Shown: positions 22,473 through 32,800, counted from the first letter of the stretch. The stretch: 37,597 bases of DNA from Pseudomonadota bacterium (GCA_021795795.1 JAJYPA010000024.1:1-37597), one strand, 5' to 3'. A program made the numbers and translations. The notes: generated from the letters alone by a model not told the origin.

Positions 22473-23732
22473 ATGAATCTCACCGAACTCAAAGCAAAAC
22501 CCGTTGCCGATCTTCTGGCCATGGCAGAATCCATGGGCATTGAAAACATTGCCCGCACCCGTAAACACGACGTAATCTTTGCATTGCTCAAAGCCCACGC
22601 CAAAACGGGCGAATCTATCTTCGGCGATGGGGTACTTGAAATTCTGCCCGATGGCTTCGGATTCCTGCGTGGGGCCGACAGTTCCTATCTGGCCGGGCCT
22701 GCGGACGTGTATGTCTCGCCCTCGCAAATTCGGCGATTCAACCTGCAAACCGGCGACACCATTGCCGGTACCGTACGGTCACCGAAAGACGGCGAGCGGT
22801 ATTTCGCGCTGTTGAAGATCGACACCATCAATTTCGAAGCACCCAATATGGCCAAGGGCAAGGTGCTGTTCGAAAACCTGACGCCACTGCACGCCAACCA
22901 GCGTATGCGGATGGAGCGCGGTAACGGTTCGACCGAAGACTTGACAGCGCGGATCATTGATATCGTCTCCCCAGTGGGTAAAGGTCAGCGCGGTCTGATC
23001 GTCGCACCACCAAAAGCGGGTAAAACGATGCTGCTGCAGAACATTGCCCAGAGCATCAGCGCCAATCATCCCGAGTGCGATCTGATCGTACTGCTGATCG
23101 ACGAGCGACCGGAAGAAGTCACCGAAATGCAGCGCACCGTGCGCGGCGAAGTCGTGGCGTCCACCTTCGACGAGCCCGCCACCCGCCATGTCCAGGTTGC
23201 GGAAATGGTCATCGAAAAGGCCAAGCGACTGGTCGAGCACAAGCGCGATGTGATCATTCTGCTCGACTCCATCACCCGTCTGGCGCGCGCCTACAACACC
23301 GTTGTCCCTTCATCGGGCAAAGTGCTCACCGGCGGTGTGGATGCCAACGCCCTGCATCGCCCCAAACGCTTTTTCGGTGCGGCACGAAATATCGAAGAAG
23401 GCGGCTCGCTGACCATTCTGGCCACGGCGCTGATCGATACCGGCTCGAAGATGGATGAAGTCATCTATGAAGAATTCAAAGGCACCGGCAACATGGAGCT
23501 GCACCTCGATCGCCGGATAGCCGAGAAGCGCGTGTACCCTGCAATCAATATCAACCGTTCGGGCACACGCCGCGAAGAGTTGCTGACGGATGCGGAAGAA
23601 CTCCAGAAAATGTGGATTCTGCGCAAATTCCTGCATCCGATGAGCGAACTCGAATCCATGGAGTTCCTGCTGGACAAACTCCTGAAAACGAAGACCAACA
23701 ACGAGTTCTACGATTCCATGCGCCGCGGCTAA
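22473..23732 (+). CDS. rho: Transcription termination factor Rho
   Basis: Rho is the hexameric RNA helicase that ends untranslated transcripts. At 419 residues it equals E. coli Rho. The N-terminal helical and cold-shock-like RNA-binding domains (about 1-130) include GFGFLRG. Walker A is APPKAGKT, followed by [13 protein letters not shown], the Q-loop region [23 protein letters not shown] and the R-loop/arginine-finger block. It is transcribed with or just after trxA and ends in a strong bidirectional terminator. Confidence 0.98.
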   Translation: MNLTELKAKPVADLLAMAESMGIENIARTRKHDVIFALLKAHAKTGESIFGDGVLEILPDGFGFLRGADSSYLAGPADVYVSPSQIRRFNLQTGDTIAGTVRSPKDGERYFALLKIDTINFEAPNMAKGKVLFENLTPLHANQRMRMERGNGSTEDLTARIIDIVSPVGKGQRGLIVAPPKAGKTMLLQNIAQSISANHPECDLIVLLIDERPEEVTEMQRTVRGEVVASTFDEPATRHVQVAEMVIEKAKRLVEHKRDVIILLDSITRLARAYNTVVPSSGKVLTGGVDANALHRPKRFFGAARNIEEGGSLTILATALIDTGSKMDEVIYEEFKGTGNMELHLDRRIAEKRVYPAININRSGTRREELLTDAEELQKMWILRKFLHPMSELESMEFLLDKLLKTKTNNEFYDSMRRG

Positions 23733-23746
23733 CTCCCGCCAACGGC

Positions 23747-23775
23747 AAAAAACCCCGCCATGCGCTGGGTTTTTT
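23747..23775. terminator. Bidirectional terminator between rho and the lipoprotein gene
   Basis: AAAAAACCC (23747-23755) pairs with GGGTTTTTT (23767-23775), extended by CGC/GCG around a CAT loop with a 2-nt bulge. Either strand ends in a T-run, so it serves both converging genes (rho, plus; lipoprotein, minus). Confidence 0.88.
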
Positions 23776-23794
23776 ATGGCCTGTATCCGCTGCG

Positions 23795-24460
23795 TTATTG
23801 CGCCGGAATCAAGGTGATCCCTTTGGGCAGCGCGGTTTGGTTTGCTTCGATATACGCGTTCAAACCGTCACGCTCGGCATCACAGGCAGGCAAGGCGATT
23901 ATCTGATCGGCCAAGTTACTGAAACTCACCTGGATATCGCCGTGGAAAAACCATCCACCCACACCTTGGGCATGGGTTTTTATCAGCTCATAAGCGCAGG
24001 CGGATTTTGCGATTTTATCAATCACGACCGTGGTGCCATTGACCGAAATCGTTGTGGTGTAGGTATGCCCTTGATCCATATACGCATCCATCAGGAACAG
24101 TCTGTCCCAGGCGCGCGGGTTTTGTCCGCTCAAAATCGCATTTTCCATAAATTCGATATGGCTTTTGAGATTATTGGCTTGTTCGGTGGTTTGCGTGGAA
24201 ATTGCCCAACGAACGCTCATGTTCGCATCATCAAAGCTGGCCGCCGGTGAGTGCGAGGTACCCGTTTCGCTATACGCTGCGTAATTGGTCGCAAGATAGG
24301 AAATGTACGATTCAGTCGGTGCTTTTGCCGCCGTTACGCCCGCAGTAGTTTGACCCGGCTGGGCTGCAGCGGTCGTCGGTGTTGACCCGCCGCCGCAGGC
24401 GGTCAAAGTGGCTGCGGAAAAAATAAGGGCAATGAGCGGAGCACGATACGATTTGTTCAC
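23795..24460 (-). CDS. Lipoprotein of unknown function
   Basis: A 221-residue protein with a clear type II signal peptide: a basic start, a hydrophobic stretch and lipobox LTAC with Cys22 as the lipidated residue, followed by GGGSTPTT. A Thr/Ala-rich linker of about 25 residues leads to a folded domain of no family I recognise; it contains two later Cys residues (in SACAYE and PACDAE) that could form a disulfide. The start is GTG at 24460 with a weak AGAG ribosome binding site. The residue after Cys is Gly, so outer membrane sorting is plausible. Function unknown. Confidence 0.8.
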   Translation of the reverse strand: MNKSYRAPLIALIFSAATLTACGGGSTPTTAAAQPGQTTAGVTAAKAPTESYISYLATNYAAYSETGTSHSPAASFDDANMSVRWAISTQTTEQANNLKSHIEFMENAILSGQNPRAWDRLFLMDAYMDQGHTYTTTISVNGTTVVIDKIAKSACAYELIKTHAQGVGGWFFHGDIQVSFSNLADQIIALPACDAERDGLNAYIEANQTALPKGITLIPAQ

Positions 24461-24473
24461 GGTTAATTTCTCT

Positions 24474-24520
24474 GGTTGATGACTAGGATTGATGCTTGAT
24501 CAACCCAGCTAATATCAACC
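24474..24520 (-). promoter_or_regulatory. Repeated GGTTGAT motif upstream of the lipoprotein gene
   Basis: On the minus strand GGTTGAT occurs at 24520-24514 and 24505-24499, 15 bp apart (start to start), and its inverse ATCAACC at 24480-24474. The set lies between purD's 3' end and the lipoprotein start and could be an operator or a hairpin that ends purD. No identified regulator. Confidence 0.35.
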
Positions 24521-24542
24521 GAAGGTGTGTCGCGCTGCTTTC

Positions 24543-25841
24543 TTACTTGTTACGGTTTGTAACCTGCGTTTCACGCCGAACGGCCCGCCAGCCAATATCG
24601 TCGCGATAGAATCCACCATCAAAGTCAATCGCCTTGACGCCCGCATAGGCAGCCGCTTGGGCTGCGCGCACCGTGTCGCCCAGAGCCGTGACACACAGCA
24701 CGCGCCCTCCGGCGGTCACCACGTCTTGGCCCTCGGCACGCGTACCGGCCTGGAATACCTTCACGTTGCCCGGTACGGCATTCAACCCTCGGATTACATC
24801 GCCGGTTCGCACGTCAGAGGGATAGCCGTGAGCCGCCATGACCACGCCAATCGCCGTTTGCTGATTCCACTTACACTGCACTTTATCCAGGGAACCTTCG
24901 ATACCCGCTTCCAGCAGATCAAAGAGATCGCTATCGAGACGCAGCATGATGGGCTGGGTTTCGGGATCACCAAAGCGACAATTGAACTCCAGCACACTGA
25001 GCCGAGCCTCGTCATCGATCATGAGGCCGGCGTAAAGGAACCCGGTATAGGGAATGCCATCGAGCGCCATGCCCTTGACCGTCGGCTCAATGATCGTTTC
25101 CATCACCACTTCGGCGATTTGCGGGGTGACGACCGGCGCGGGTGAGTATGCCCCCATGCCACCGGTATTCGGGCCGGTGTCGCCCCGGTCGCGCGCCTTG
25201 TGATCCTGACTGGTTGCCATCGGCAGGATATTGCCACCATCGACCATCACAATGAAACTTGCTTCCTCGCCGCTCAGAAAAGCCTCGACCACCACACGGG
25301 AGCCGGCCGAACCGAATTGACCGCCCAGCATATCTTTGATGGCCGCTTCAGCTTGGGCCACCGTCTGGGCGACAATCACACCCTTGCCCGCCGCCAAACC
25401 ATCGGCCTTGACCACAATAGGTGCGCCATGTTCGCGCACATAGTCAATGGCCGGTGCTGCCTCGGTAAACACGCGATAGGCGGCTGTAGGGATACGATGG
25501 CGAGCCAGAAAATCCTTGCTGAATGCCTTTGATCCTTCGAGCTGAGCCGCTTGTTTGGATGGCCCGAAAATCGGCAGACCGGCATCACGGAAGCTGTCGA
25601 CAATGCCCAGAACCAAGGGCGCTTCCGGTCCAACCACGGTCAGAGCAATCTTCTCGCGCCCTGCAAAAGCGAGCAGTTCGGCAATGTCAGTAGCCGCAAT
25701 CGAGACGTTTTCACACTTGTCCTCGGCCGCTGTTCCGGGATTACCCGGTGCAACAAATACCTTGGACACCCGCGGCGACTGCGCCAGCTTCCACGCCAGT
25801 GCATGTTCCCGACCGCCACCGCCAATAACTAAAACTTTCAT
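24543..25841 (-). CDS. purD: Phosphoribosylamine-glycine ligase (GAR synthetase)
   Basis: PurD joins glycine to phosphoribosylamine with ATP, the second step of purine synthesis. The 432-residue protein starts MKVLVIGGGGREHALAWKLAQS, the conserved N-domain, and has the ATP-grasp segments KADGLAAGKGVIVA and, in the catalytic part, RDRGDTGPNTGGMGAYSPAPV, with EFNCRFGDPETQ near the metal site. It stands alone, without purH. Length is normal. Confidence 0.97.
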   Translation of the reverse strand: MKVLVIGGGGREHALAWKLAQSPRVSKVFVAPGNPGTAAEDKCENVSIAATDIAELLAFAGREKIALTVVGPEAPLVLGIVDSFRDAGLPIFGPSKQAAQLEGSKAFSKDFLARHRIPTAAYRVFTEAAPAIDYVREHGAPIVVKADGLAAGKGVIVAQTVAQAEAAIKDMLGGQFGSAGSRVVVEAFLSGEEASFIVMVDGGNILPMATSQDHKARDRGDTGPNTGGMGAYSPAPVVTPQIAEVVMETIIEPTVKGMALDGIPYTGFLYAGLMIDDEARLSVLEFNCRFGDPETQPIMLRLDSDLFDLLEAGIEGSLDKVQCKWNQQTAIGVVMAAHGYPSDVRTGDVIRGLNAVPGNVKVFQAGTRAEGQDVVTAGGRVLCVTALGDTVRAAQAAAYAGVKAIDFDGGFYRDDIGWRAVRRETQVTNRNK

Positions 25842-25869
25842 ATGTGCCTCAATTCGAATCCTAAGGAAG

Positions 25870-25901
25870 CTCTGAATAATTCCATCCTGGAATTTTCAGA
25901 G
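25870..25901. other. Long hairpin between feoC and purD
   Basis: CTCTGAA-T-AATTCC (25870-25883) pairs with GGAATT-TTCAGAG (25889-25901): 13 base pairs with one bulge and a 5-nt loop. No T-run follows on either strand. It may be an attenuator for purD or a miniature inverted-repeat remnant; only one copy occurs in the window. Confidence 0.5.
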
Positions 25902-25905
25902 GGTG

Positions 25906-25932
25906 AAAATCAAAAAATGTGATTTTTTATTA
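25906..25932 (-). terminator. AT-rich hairpin, probable feo operon terminator
   Basis: AAAATCA and TGATTTT surround an A-rich loop, giving on the minus strand a stem followed by TTTTC. It lies about 145 bases after the feoC stop. It is weak because the stem is AT-rich. Confidence 0.4.
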
Positions 25933-26074
25933 TCTTTACAAACAATAACTTATCCGATCATTCATGGCGACACATCCCTGTACGGCATGGTATCTCCGTT
26001 TAAATCAGCGGTGCATAAAATAAAATTCATAGGAGAGATCAACGGTTCGTTTTTATGCCTATGCTGTAATGCGA

Positions 26075-26455
26075 TCAAACCCCATGAGGCGAGGTAGGAA
26101 CCCAAGCCTGCTCATAATCGGCGATCAAATTGAATCCAACCGGCAGGCTACCGGATTCGATCCATTCGTACAGATCATTTGCGACAGGGGTTTGGCAGGA
26201 GGATTCGGCGCCCGGCGATGTACTGCAACTGCTGCACCCGGTGCCACAACTGGTCGTCGGGGGGGCGGCAATCTTGCGGATGTGATGCCGTTGTTGCCAA
26301 AAATCCAGTATGGCCAACACGGCTTCGGGCGGCGCGTCGAAGCGGTTGATGATGTCGCTCAAGGGTGCCGTGCCCCGTTGCTTCATATAGCGCTTAACAT
26401 TGCTCGGTGTAAGGACTCTGTCTACAGTGTCGGCGGCTTCATCGATTGTGTTCAT
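26075..26455 (-). CDS. feoC: FeoC-like protein of the ferrous iron transporter
   Basis: FeoC is a small winged-helix protein that stabilises or regulates FeoB. The 126-residue protein has a wHTH-like part (about 15-62: LTPSNVKRYMKQRGTAPLSDIINRF...AILDFWQQ) and a Cys cluster C70, C74, C77 and C87 (C-x3-C-x2-C-x9-C), expected to bind an Fe-S cluster. It is longer than the usual 75-80 residues because of a 40-residue C-terminal tail. The start at 26455 follows GAGGTGAT. It is 24 bp after feoB and ends the operon. Confidence 0.8.
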   Translation of the reverse strand: MNTIDEAADTVDRVLTPSNVKRYMKQRGTAPLSDIINRFDAPPEAVLAILDFWQQRHHIRKIAAPPTTSCGTGCSSCSTSPGAESSCQTPVANDLYEWIESGSLPVGFNLIADYEQAWVPTSPHGV

Positions 26456-26479
26456 GACGGGATCACCTCGTGATTACCT

Positions 26480-28822
26480 TCAGGCGCTGGCCGATCTTCG
26501 CGCCTGTTGCTGCCCATTGCGCTTGAGGGCGACGATCACGGCGATCAGCGCCGCCAGTATCGCGACCAACCACACCAGCGATTGCTTGGGGTGCGCGCTG
26601 AAATTGGCGAACTGATAGAACAGTACCGCTAAACCATAGGCCAAACCAATACCCCAGGCAATCGCAAACAGTGTCCATGCGCGGCTCTGGGTCTCGCGGT
26701 AGATGGCTGCCATCGTGTTCACACAGGGAATATAGAGCAGAATAAAAATCAGGTAGGCAATCGCCGCCGAGGTGGTAAACAAGCTGCCCATGCGCGATAG
26801 CGTGGTGGCGTCCAGATCTTGCTGTGCGGCTGCTTGCTGCAAGTTGCTTTGCTGGGCCTGTTCGACCTGGCCAAATCCCAGCGGGTCAAAAAAGCCTTTG
26901 GCAAACGCCTTGGCGTTATCGGGGATCGTTTGCACCGCAGCGGCCAAACTACCCCAGAAATCGAAGGTTTGGGGCTTGGGTGTACTGGCCGCGGCCTTGG
27001 CGGCATCACCGGCATCCATCCGGGTATACACGCCGTTGAGCGTACCCATCACGATTTCCTTGACGACCACACCGGAGAGCAGGCCCACCGCGGCCGGCCA
27101 GTTTTCATCGGTAATGCCCATCGGATGAAACACGGGGGTGATCGTTTTGCCGATGCTGCCCAGAATCGAATCGCCTACCTCGCCCTCGCCAAGCGGTTTC
27201 CCGCTCGGGCTGAAGCTCGACAGCAAGGTCACGATGACGGACGCCACGATGATCACCTTGCCGACGCGCAAAATGAAGACCGACAAACGCTCCCAGGTAG
27301 TCAGCAACAGGCCGCGCAATGTCGGCACGTGATAGGTAGGCAACTCCATGATAAACGGGGTCGCTTCGCCGCGCAGGGCGGTTTTTTTCAGCAGCAGCGC
27401 GGTGAGAATTGCCAGCACGATACCAAGCACATATAACCCGAACACGACTTGCCCGCCGTTTTCGCGGAAGAACACGGCTACGAAGGCCATGTAGATCACC
27501 AGGCGCGCACTGCACGACATGAACGGCTGCATGAGCGCGGAGATCAGGCGTTCACGCGGGTCTTCCAGCGTGCGCGTCGCCATCACGGCAGGCACGTTGC
27601 AGCCAAAGCCGACGATCATCGGCACGAAGGCTTTGCCCGGCAGGCCGATCTTGCGCATGAAGCGGTCCATCACGAAGGCCGCCCGCGCCATATAACCGGA
27701 ATCTTCCAGCAAGGAGAGAAACAGGAACGTCATCCCGATCGGCGCGATGAACGTGGATACCAACTGAATTGCGCCCCCGACCGATGTCGCGAGGAACGTG
27801 ATGAGCCAATCGGGCGCATGCACCAGATGCAGCACATGGGCAAAACCGCTGACGAAAATCGTGTGCGTGGCCTGATCGAAGAAATCGAGAAAGATGCTGC
27901 CGCCGTTGAAGCTCATCACGAACAGCAGATACATCATCAACAGAAATATCGGGATACCGAGGAATCGGTTCAGCACGATGGCATCAATGCGATCGGTGAG
28001 CGAGCGGCGCAACTGCCCGCGCTGCGTCACACAGGCGTGCGTCACCTGGTGAATGAAGGTGTACCGTGCATCGGCGATGAACACGTCGGCTTCTTCATCC
28101 AGATGGGCACGAATCATTTCCTGAGCCGCCTCGACCTCGGTACGCAGGCTTTCGTCGATGGTCGCGAGGGTGAGCCGGTCGCTTTCCAGTAATTTGACAC
28201 CCATCCAGCGCGGATCAATGTTCTGCGCGGCAGCCACCGGTTCGATCTTGGGTTTAAGGTCGTGCAGCGCGGTTTCGATCAGCGGCGGATATTCGATCTT
28301 GATGCCCGGCTCATCGGAACGGGCCGCACGCTCGATCAGGCGACGCTTGAGTTCATCCAAACCTTGTTTTTTGGCTGCCGTAATTGGCACTACCGGGCAA
28401 CCAATGCGCTTTTCCAGCGCTGCAAAATCAATATGAATACCGGCTTCCTCGGCCAGATCGAGCATATTCACCGCCAGGATCAGCGGTACGCGCATTTCCA
28501 GCAATTGCGTAGTGAGGTAGAGGTTTCGCTCCAGGTTGCTGGCATCGAGAATATTGATGATGACATCGGCCTCGCCGGAGAGGGCATATTCGCGGGCAAT
28601 GGCTTCATCCAGAGAAGTGCTGGAAGCGGCGTCCAGCGAATAGGTGCCCGGCAAATCGACCAACTCGACCCGATCGGCCCCGACATCGAACGTACCGATC
28701 TTGCGATCGACCGTCACGCCCGGCCAGTTCCCGACCTTCTGCCGCAAACCCGTCAGGGCGTTGAACAGTGTCGTTTTACCGCAGTTGGGATTGCCGATCA
28801 GACCGACGGTGAAAGTCGCCAT
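26480..28822 (-). CDS. feoB: Ferrous iron transporter FeoB
   Basis: FeoB is the inner-membrane Fe(II) permease with a cytosolic GTPase domain. The 780-residue protein has G1 GNPNCGKT (10-17), G3 DLPG (56-59), G4 NMLD and a guanine-dissociation-inhibitor helical part up to about 270, then the transmembrane Gate and core domains with the conserved Cys segment GCNVPAVMATRT and a second hydrophobic half. A short linker with SLAAAVQTIPDN precedes the last helices. It is 84 bp downstream of the second feoA. Length matches the E. coli protein (773). Confidence 0.97.
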   Translation of the reverse strand: MATFTVGLIGNPNCGKTTLFNALTGLRQKVGNWPGVTVDRKIGTFDVGADRVELVDLPGTYSLDAASSTSLDEAIAREYALSGEADVIINILDASNLERNLYLTTQLLEMRVPLILAVNMLDLAEEAGIHIDFAALEKRIGCPVVPITAAKKQGLDELKRRLIERAARSDEPGIKIEYPPLIETALHDLKPKIEPVAAAQNIDPRWMGVKLLESDRLTLATIDESLRTEVEAAQEMIRAHLDEEADVFIADARYTFIHQVTHACVTQRGQLRRSLTDRIDAIVLNRFLGIPIFLLMMYLLFVMSFNGGSIFLDFFDQATHTIFVSGFAHVLHLVHAPDWLITFLATSVGGAIQLVSTFIAPIGMTFLFLSLLEDSGYMARAAFVMDRFMRKIGLPGKAFVPMIVGFGCNVPAVMATRTLEDPRERLISALMQPFMSCSARLVIYMAFVAVFFRENGGQVVFGLYVLGIVLAILTALLLKKTALRGEATPFIMELPTYHVPTLRGLLLTTWERLSVFILRVGKVIIVASVIVTLLSSFSPSGKPLGEGEVGDSILGSIGKTITPVFHPMGITDENWPAAVGLLSGVVVKEIVMGTLNGVYTRMDAGDAAKAAASTPKPQTFDFWGSLAAAVQTIPDNAKAFAKGFFDPLGFGQVEQAQQSNLQQAAAQQDLDATTLSRMGSLFTTSAAIAYLIFILLYIPCVNTMAAIYRETQSRAWTLFAIAWGIGLAYGLAVLFYQFANFSAHPKQSLVWLVAILAALIAVIVALKRNGQQQARRSASA

Positions 28823-28905
28823 ATGTACTCACAAAGATGTCGGCGCGAAACGCGCCCTTAATGTCTGGAAGAAAATAAACCGGAGCGCAAACCCGAAAGT
28901 GAACG

Positions 28906-29160
28906 TCAGGACGCGTCGGCACGCTCGATTCGCAGCAATCGGGCCTCGTCCTTACGCAGCGTCAGCGCAGAGTTGCGTACCTTGAGCTGAATAGGATCAC
29001 CCAAAGGGGCCAAGCGCGTAACAGTAAAACGGGTTCCGGGCGTTAAACCCATTGCCATCAGGCGGCGGCGGTAATCGGCATTGCCAGGCGCAAACCCTTT
29101 AACCATGCCACCATCGCCGGGCTTGAAATCGAGCAGCGTAACCGTCGGCTCCTCAATCAT
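28906..29160 (-). CDS. feoA: FeoA-domain protein (second copy)
   Basis: FeoA is a small SH3-like cytosolic protein that supports FeoB. The 84-residue protein has the family's glycine-rich DFKPGDGGMVKGF, the RRRLMAMGLTPGTRFTV core and the final QLKVRNSALTLRKDEA. Its start overlaps the stop of the preceding FeoA by 4 nt (ATGA). The two tandem copies probably have different roles, one perhaps partnering FeoB. Confidence 0.92.
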   Translation of the reverse strand: MIEEPTVTLLDFKPGDGGMVKGFAPGNADYRRRLMAMGLTPGTRFTVTRLAPLGDPIQLKVRNSALTLRKDEARLLRIERADAS

Positions 29161-29471
29161 GACTGCGCCGTAACCAGTATCTTGTGCACCATGCCTGTGC
29201 CCAGTGCAATACGCGAACTGCCGATCCGCACGATCAGCGCGCCGCCTTCACGTTGTAGGATTTCCAGTTCACTACCGGCATGAATACCCATGCCTTCCAG
29301 ACGCTTGGCCAGTGCCGGATGCTCGCCCGTCAAACCCACCACGCGCACACGTGAACCGCGCGCCGCCAAACCAATGCCGAAACTGGCCGCTGGCGCAGGG
29401 CTATGCTTTGAGGACGTGTGAGGCATCTCTGGAATATTGCTCCGGGAAGACAACTGAGCGAGGGTCAACAT
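29157..29471 (-). CDS. feoA: FeoA-domain protein (first copy)
   Basis: This 104-residue protein begins with an about 30-residue Ser/Pro/Ala-rich N-terminus of no known function and then a FeoA SH3 domain (about 33-104): SRVRVVGLTGEHPALAKRLEGMGIHAGSELEILQREGGALIVRIG. It is the first gene of the feo operon, behind a Fur-like box. The start ATG at 29471 follows GAGGTAATTAAAC. It overlaps the next feoA by 4 nt. Confidence 0.9.
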   Translation of the reverse strand: MLTLAQLSSRSNIPEMPHTSSKHSPAPAASFGIGLAARGSRVRVVGLTGEHPALAKRLEGMGIHAGSELEILQREGGALIVRIGSSRIALGTGMVHKILVTAQS

Positions 29472-29803
29472 GTTTAATTACCTCATTATACCGGGGGTTA
29501 GGAACAAACCTAATTAAGCGATTTTTAATACTTAACCAAACTGTAGCATGCAAAACCAAATGAGAACAATAGTCATTTACGTAATGTGCCGAAAAAATCA
29601 TTCAGCTCCAGCCCTCCATAGCATCAACGACACTCCATAGCCTCTGCGGCACGCCCTGCATCTATACACCGGGCGATGGGCTACACAAGTATTCAACAAA
29701 CTGTTATGTTCTGCGGACTGATGTCGCCTCGAAAAACCCCCATGAAGGGGTTAAAAAAAACCCGACATTGTTCCGCAATGACCCGCTGCACGATACATAA
29801 AAC
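29472..29803. other. feoA-helicase divergent gap
   Basis: Besides the feo promoter, this 332-bp gap holds an AACCCC-CATGAA-GGGGTT stem (29735-29752) followed on the plus strand by eight A and read on the minus strand as a stem ending in TTTTTC, and a small CATTG-TTCCG-CAATG stem (29766-29780) just before the helicase. The first looks like a minus-strand terminator although no minus-strand gene ends here. No clear promoter for the helicase is visible. Confidence 0.5.
29523..29577 (-). promoter_or_regulatory. feo operon promoter and Fur-like box
   Basis: A 19-bp site at 29559-29577 (AATGAGAACAATAGTCATT) matches the Fur consensus form AATGATAATnATTATCATT at 14 of 19 positions and has AATGA/TCATT arms. 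Immediately downstream on the minus strand, TTGCAT and TATTAA are 17 bp apart, a good sigma-70 promoter. Iron-Fur repression of the operon is inferred. An inverted repeat TTAGG-N6-CCTAA follows in the leader. Confidence 0.65.
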
Positions 29804-32800
29804 ATGACCCGCCCGATCCATCTTCCCTTCACACTGGCCGACATCACCGACTATTTTGGCGCGCATGAAATAAAAAAAGCCCAGCCTTACATCCGTAATG
29901 CCGTTCGGCTACTGCACGTGGAAAATAGCTATATCAACGCAGAAGTGCAGGGCACAGCCAGAACCCCATATGATGTTCATATCAATTTTTATCATGATAC
30001 GGGCGACAAGGTGTTCTTCGACGCGGAATGCAGTTGTCCTGTCGGCTACCAATGCAAGCACGCCGCCGCTACGCTCATCGCCGCGTTGAATTATCGGCAC
30101 GCTATTCCGGGCTTGTCCCAGGAAACGCTGGCATGGCTGGATCAATGGCAGCAAAGCACGACCAATGCGGCCAAAGCCATGAAGGAAATGCTGGTTTACC
30201 TGCTTAAACCACCCTCTGGCAGAGAACTGCTTCCAAAGGTATATCTGTACAAAGTGCGGGTGGGCAAGGATGGGATAATTTTGGAGTCCGCGAAGAACTG
30301 GTACAACATTGATGGTGCGCTGCGCAAACCACCTCTTTTCATCCAGCAAGTCGACCGCTCTATTCTTCACCTCATCAACCACCAGCCCTTCGGTTTTGGC
30401 TACAACGGCTTCTCGCTGGAAAACGACCTGGGCGAGATGGCGCTCGATTTGATGTGCGACACCGGGCGGCTGTATATCGAGGAAAGCCATACGCCACTAA
30501 AACGTGGAGCAGATCGTGCAGGACGCCTGCAATGGCGCCGGGAGGGAAGCACCCTGCGCCCTGAACTCTTGGTCGAACCCGCAGCAAAACTGTTCACGCT
30601 ATCGGCATTCTGGTATCTGGATGCGCGCACCGGCGAGCTGGGGCGTGTGAACGCGACCGAAGATCCAAGCCGGATCAAGCGCTTGCTCAGCATACCGCCG
30701 GTCACCGAACAGGCGTTGCCCTTGGTCGCCAAAGTGTTGGCCGAATCGGCGCCGGACCTAGCTCCACCCATCCAAAGCGAAGCCGCCGCCATCGACATCG
30801 CCCCCACGCCCGTTCTCGGTCTGCACACACTGGCAGTTCGACGTATCAACCCATACCGCAGCTATGGCGGTGTGCTCAATGGATTTGATGTGGCTGAATT
30901 TGCGTTCGACTACGACGGGATGAGGGTCGGCCCCGATGATCGCACAGGGTTGAGTCAGAACGCCGAGGGGCAGTGGATCTACATCAAACGTCAAGCAGAC
31001 GAAGAAGCACGCTGGACGCGCCAGCTACGCAAATACGGCCTCATCCGCATCCCCGCCAGTGTTCTTGATGACGCGCGCGTGTTGTATGGCCTGGAAAACG
31101 AGGCGGCATGGGTTGAATTTATGATCGAAACGCTGCCAAAACTGCGCGCTGCGGGTTGGCTAGTGGAAATCCCCGACGACTTTCGCCATTTATGGCATGA
31201 GCCGGAAGGCTGGGATGCCACCGTCAACGAAGACGGTTCCGGCTGGTTCGACCTTGATCTTGGCGTGCTGATCGACGGCCAGCGGCTTGCACTCACACCC
31301 ATGCTCAGTGAATTGTTCGCGCGCGAACCGCGCTGGCTGGACAGCAGCTTTATCGACGAACAGGCCGATGATGCCAGCGTGATTCTGCGCAGTCATGAGA
31401 ACCTGCGCATCCGAGTTGAAGCAGGGCGAATCAAAACCATCGTACGCCAGCTCATCGACCTGTTCGACCGGCCGCAGGGCGAGGGACTGCGCCTGCACAC
31501 GCTCGATGCCACCCGGCTGGCGGCGCTGCCCGAGGACATGCGACCGAATGGGTCAATACACGCACTGGAAGTGGCCCGGCGCATCCAAAGCGCAGGCGTG
31601 CCCGTAGCCGTCGAGCCACCCGAAGGGCTTGGTCTTGAATTGCGCGGCTACCAGCGCGAAGGACTCGGCTGGTTGAGCCACCTGCGCACGCTGGGTGTTG
31701 GCGGCATTCTTGCCGATGACATGGGCCTGGGGAAAACCGCGCAAACCCTCGCCTTCCTGCTGCGCGAAAAACAACAGGGTCGACTGACGCATCCGGCGCT
31801 CATCGTGCTGCCCACCTCGCTCCTGTTCAACTGGCGGCACGAAGCCGAACACATCACACCGGCACTGCGCGTACTCACCCTGCATGGCGCCAACCGCAGC
31901 ACACTGTTCGATCAAATCGACACACACGACATCGTGCTGAGCACCTATCCCTTGGTGTGGCGAGACATCGAAGTACTGGAACAACACACCTGGAGCCAGC
32001 TCATTCTCGATGAAGCGCAGACAGTCAAAAACGCGTCCAGTCAGGCGGCTCAGGCCATACGGCGCATCAAAAGCGAACACCGCCTCAGCCTGACCGGCAC
32101 ACCGATGGAAAACCATCTGGGCGAATTATGGTCACAGTTCGATTTTCTGCTGCCCGGCTTTCTCGGCGATAAAACCGCGTTCACCCGCGCGTTTCGCACA
32201 CCCATCGAAAAGCATGGCGATACCATCCGCCGCGACCTGCTCGCCCGCCGCCTGCGCCCTTTTCTGTTGCGGCGACGCAAAGAAGATGTCGCGGCAGAAC
32301 TCCCGCCTAAAACCAGCATTATCCGCAGCGTGTCACTCGAAGGCGCGCAGCGCGACCTGTATGAAACCGTCCGCTCGGCCATGGATGAAAAGGTGCGCCA
32401 ATCCATCGACAGCATGGGACTGGCGCGCAGCCACATCGTCATCCTCGATGCCCTGCTCAAGCTGCGCCAAGTCTGTTGCGACCCACGCCTGCTGCCCAGT
32501 CGCCAGACGGGCAAGAGCGGCAAGCACGCAGCGCAAAGCGCCAAACTCGACCTGTTGCTCACCATGCTGCCGGAACTGGTCGACGAAGGGCGCCGCATCC
32601 TCGTGTTCTCGCAATTCACATCCATGCTGGCACTCATCAGCGAAGCGCTGACCAAAGCCAAACTCGCCCACACCATTCTCACCGGCGAAACCCGTGATCG
32701 CGAAACCGTCGTGCGCCAGTTTCAGAACGGTGACATACCCATCTTCCTCATCAGCCTCAAGGCCGGCGGCGTCGGCCTCAACCTTACCGCCGCCGACACC

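Noticed and set aside
24562..24580. Second parS-like sequence (GTTTCACG) at the purD 3' end
   Set aside because: 11 of 16 matches, one arm only, inside a coding region.
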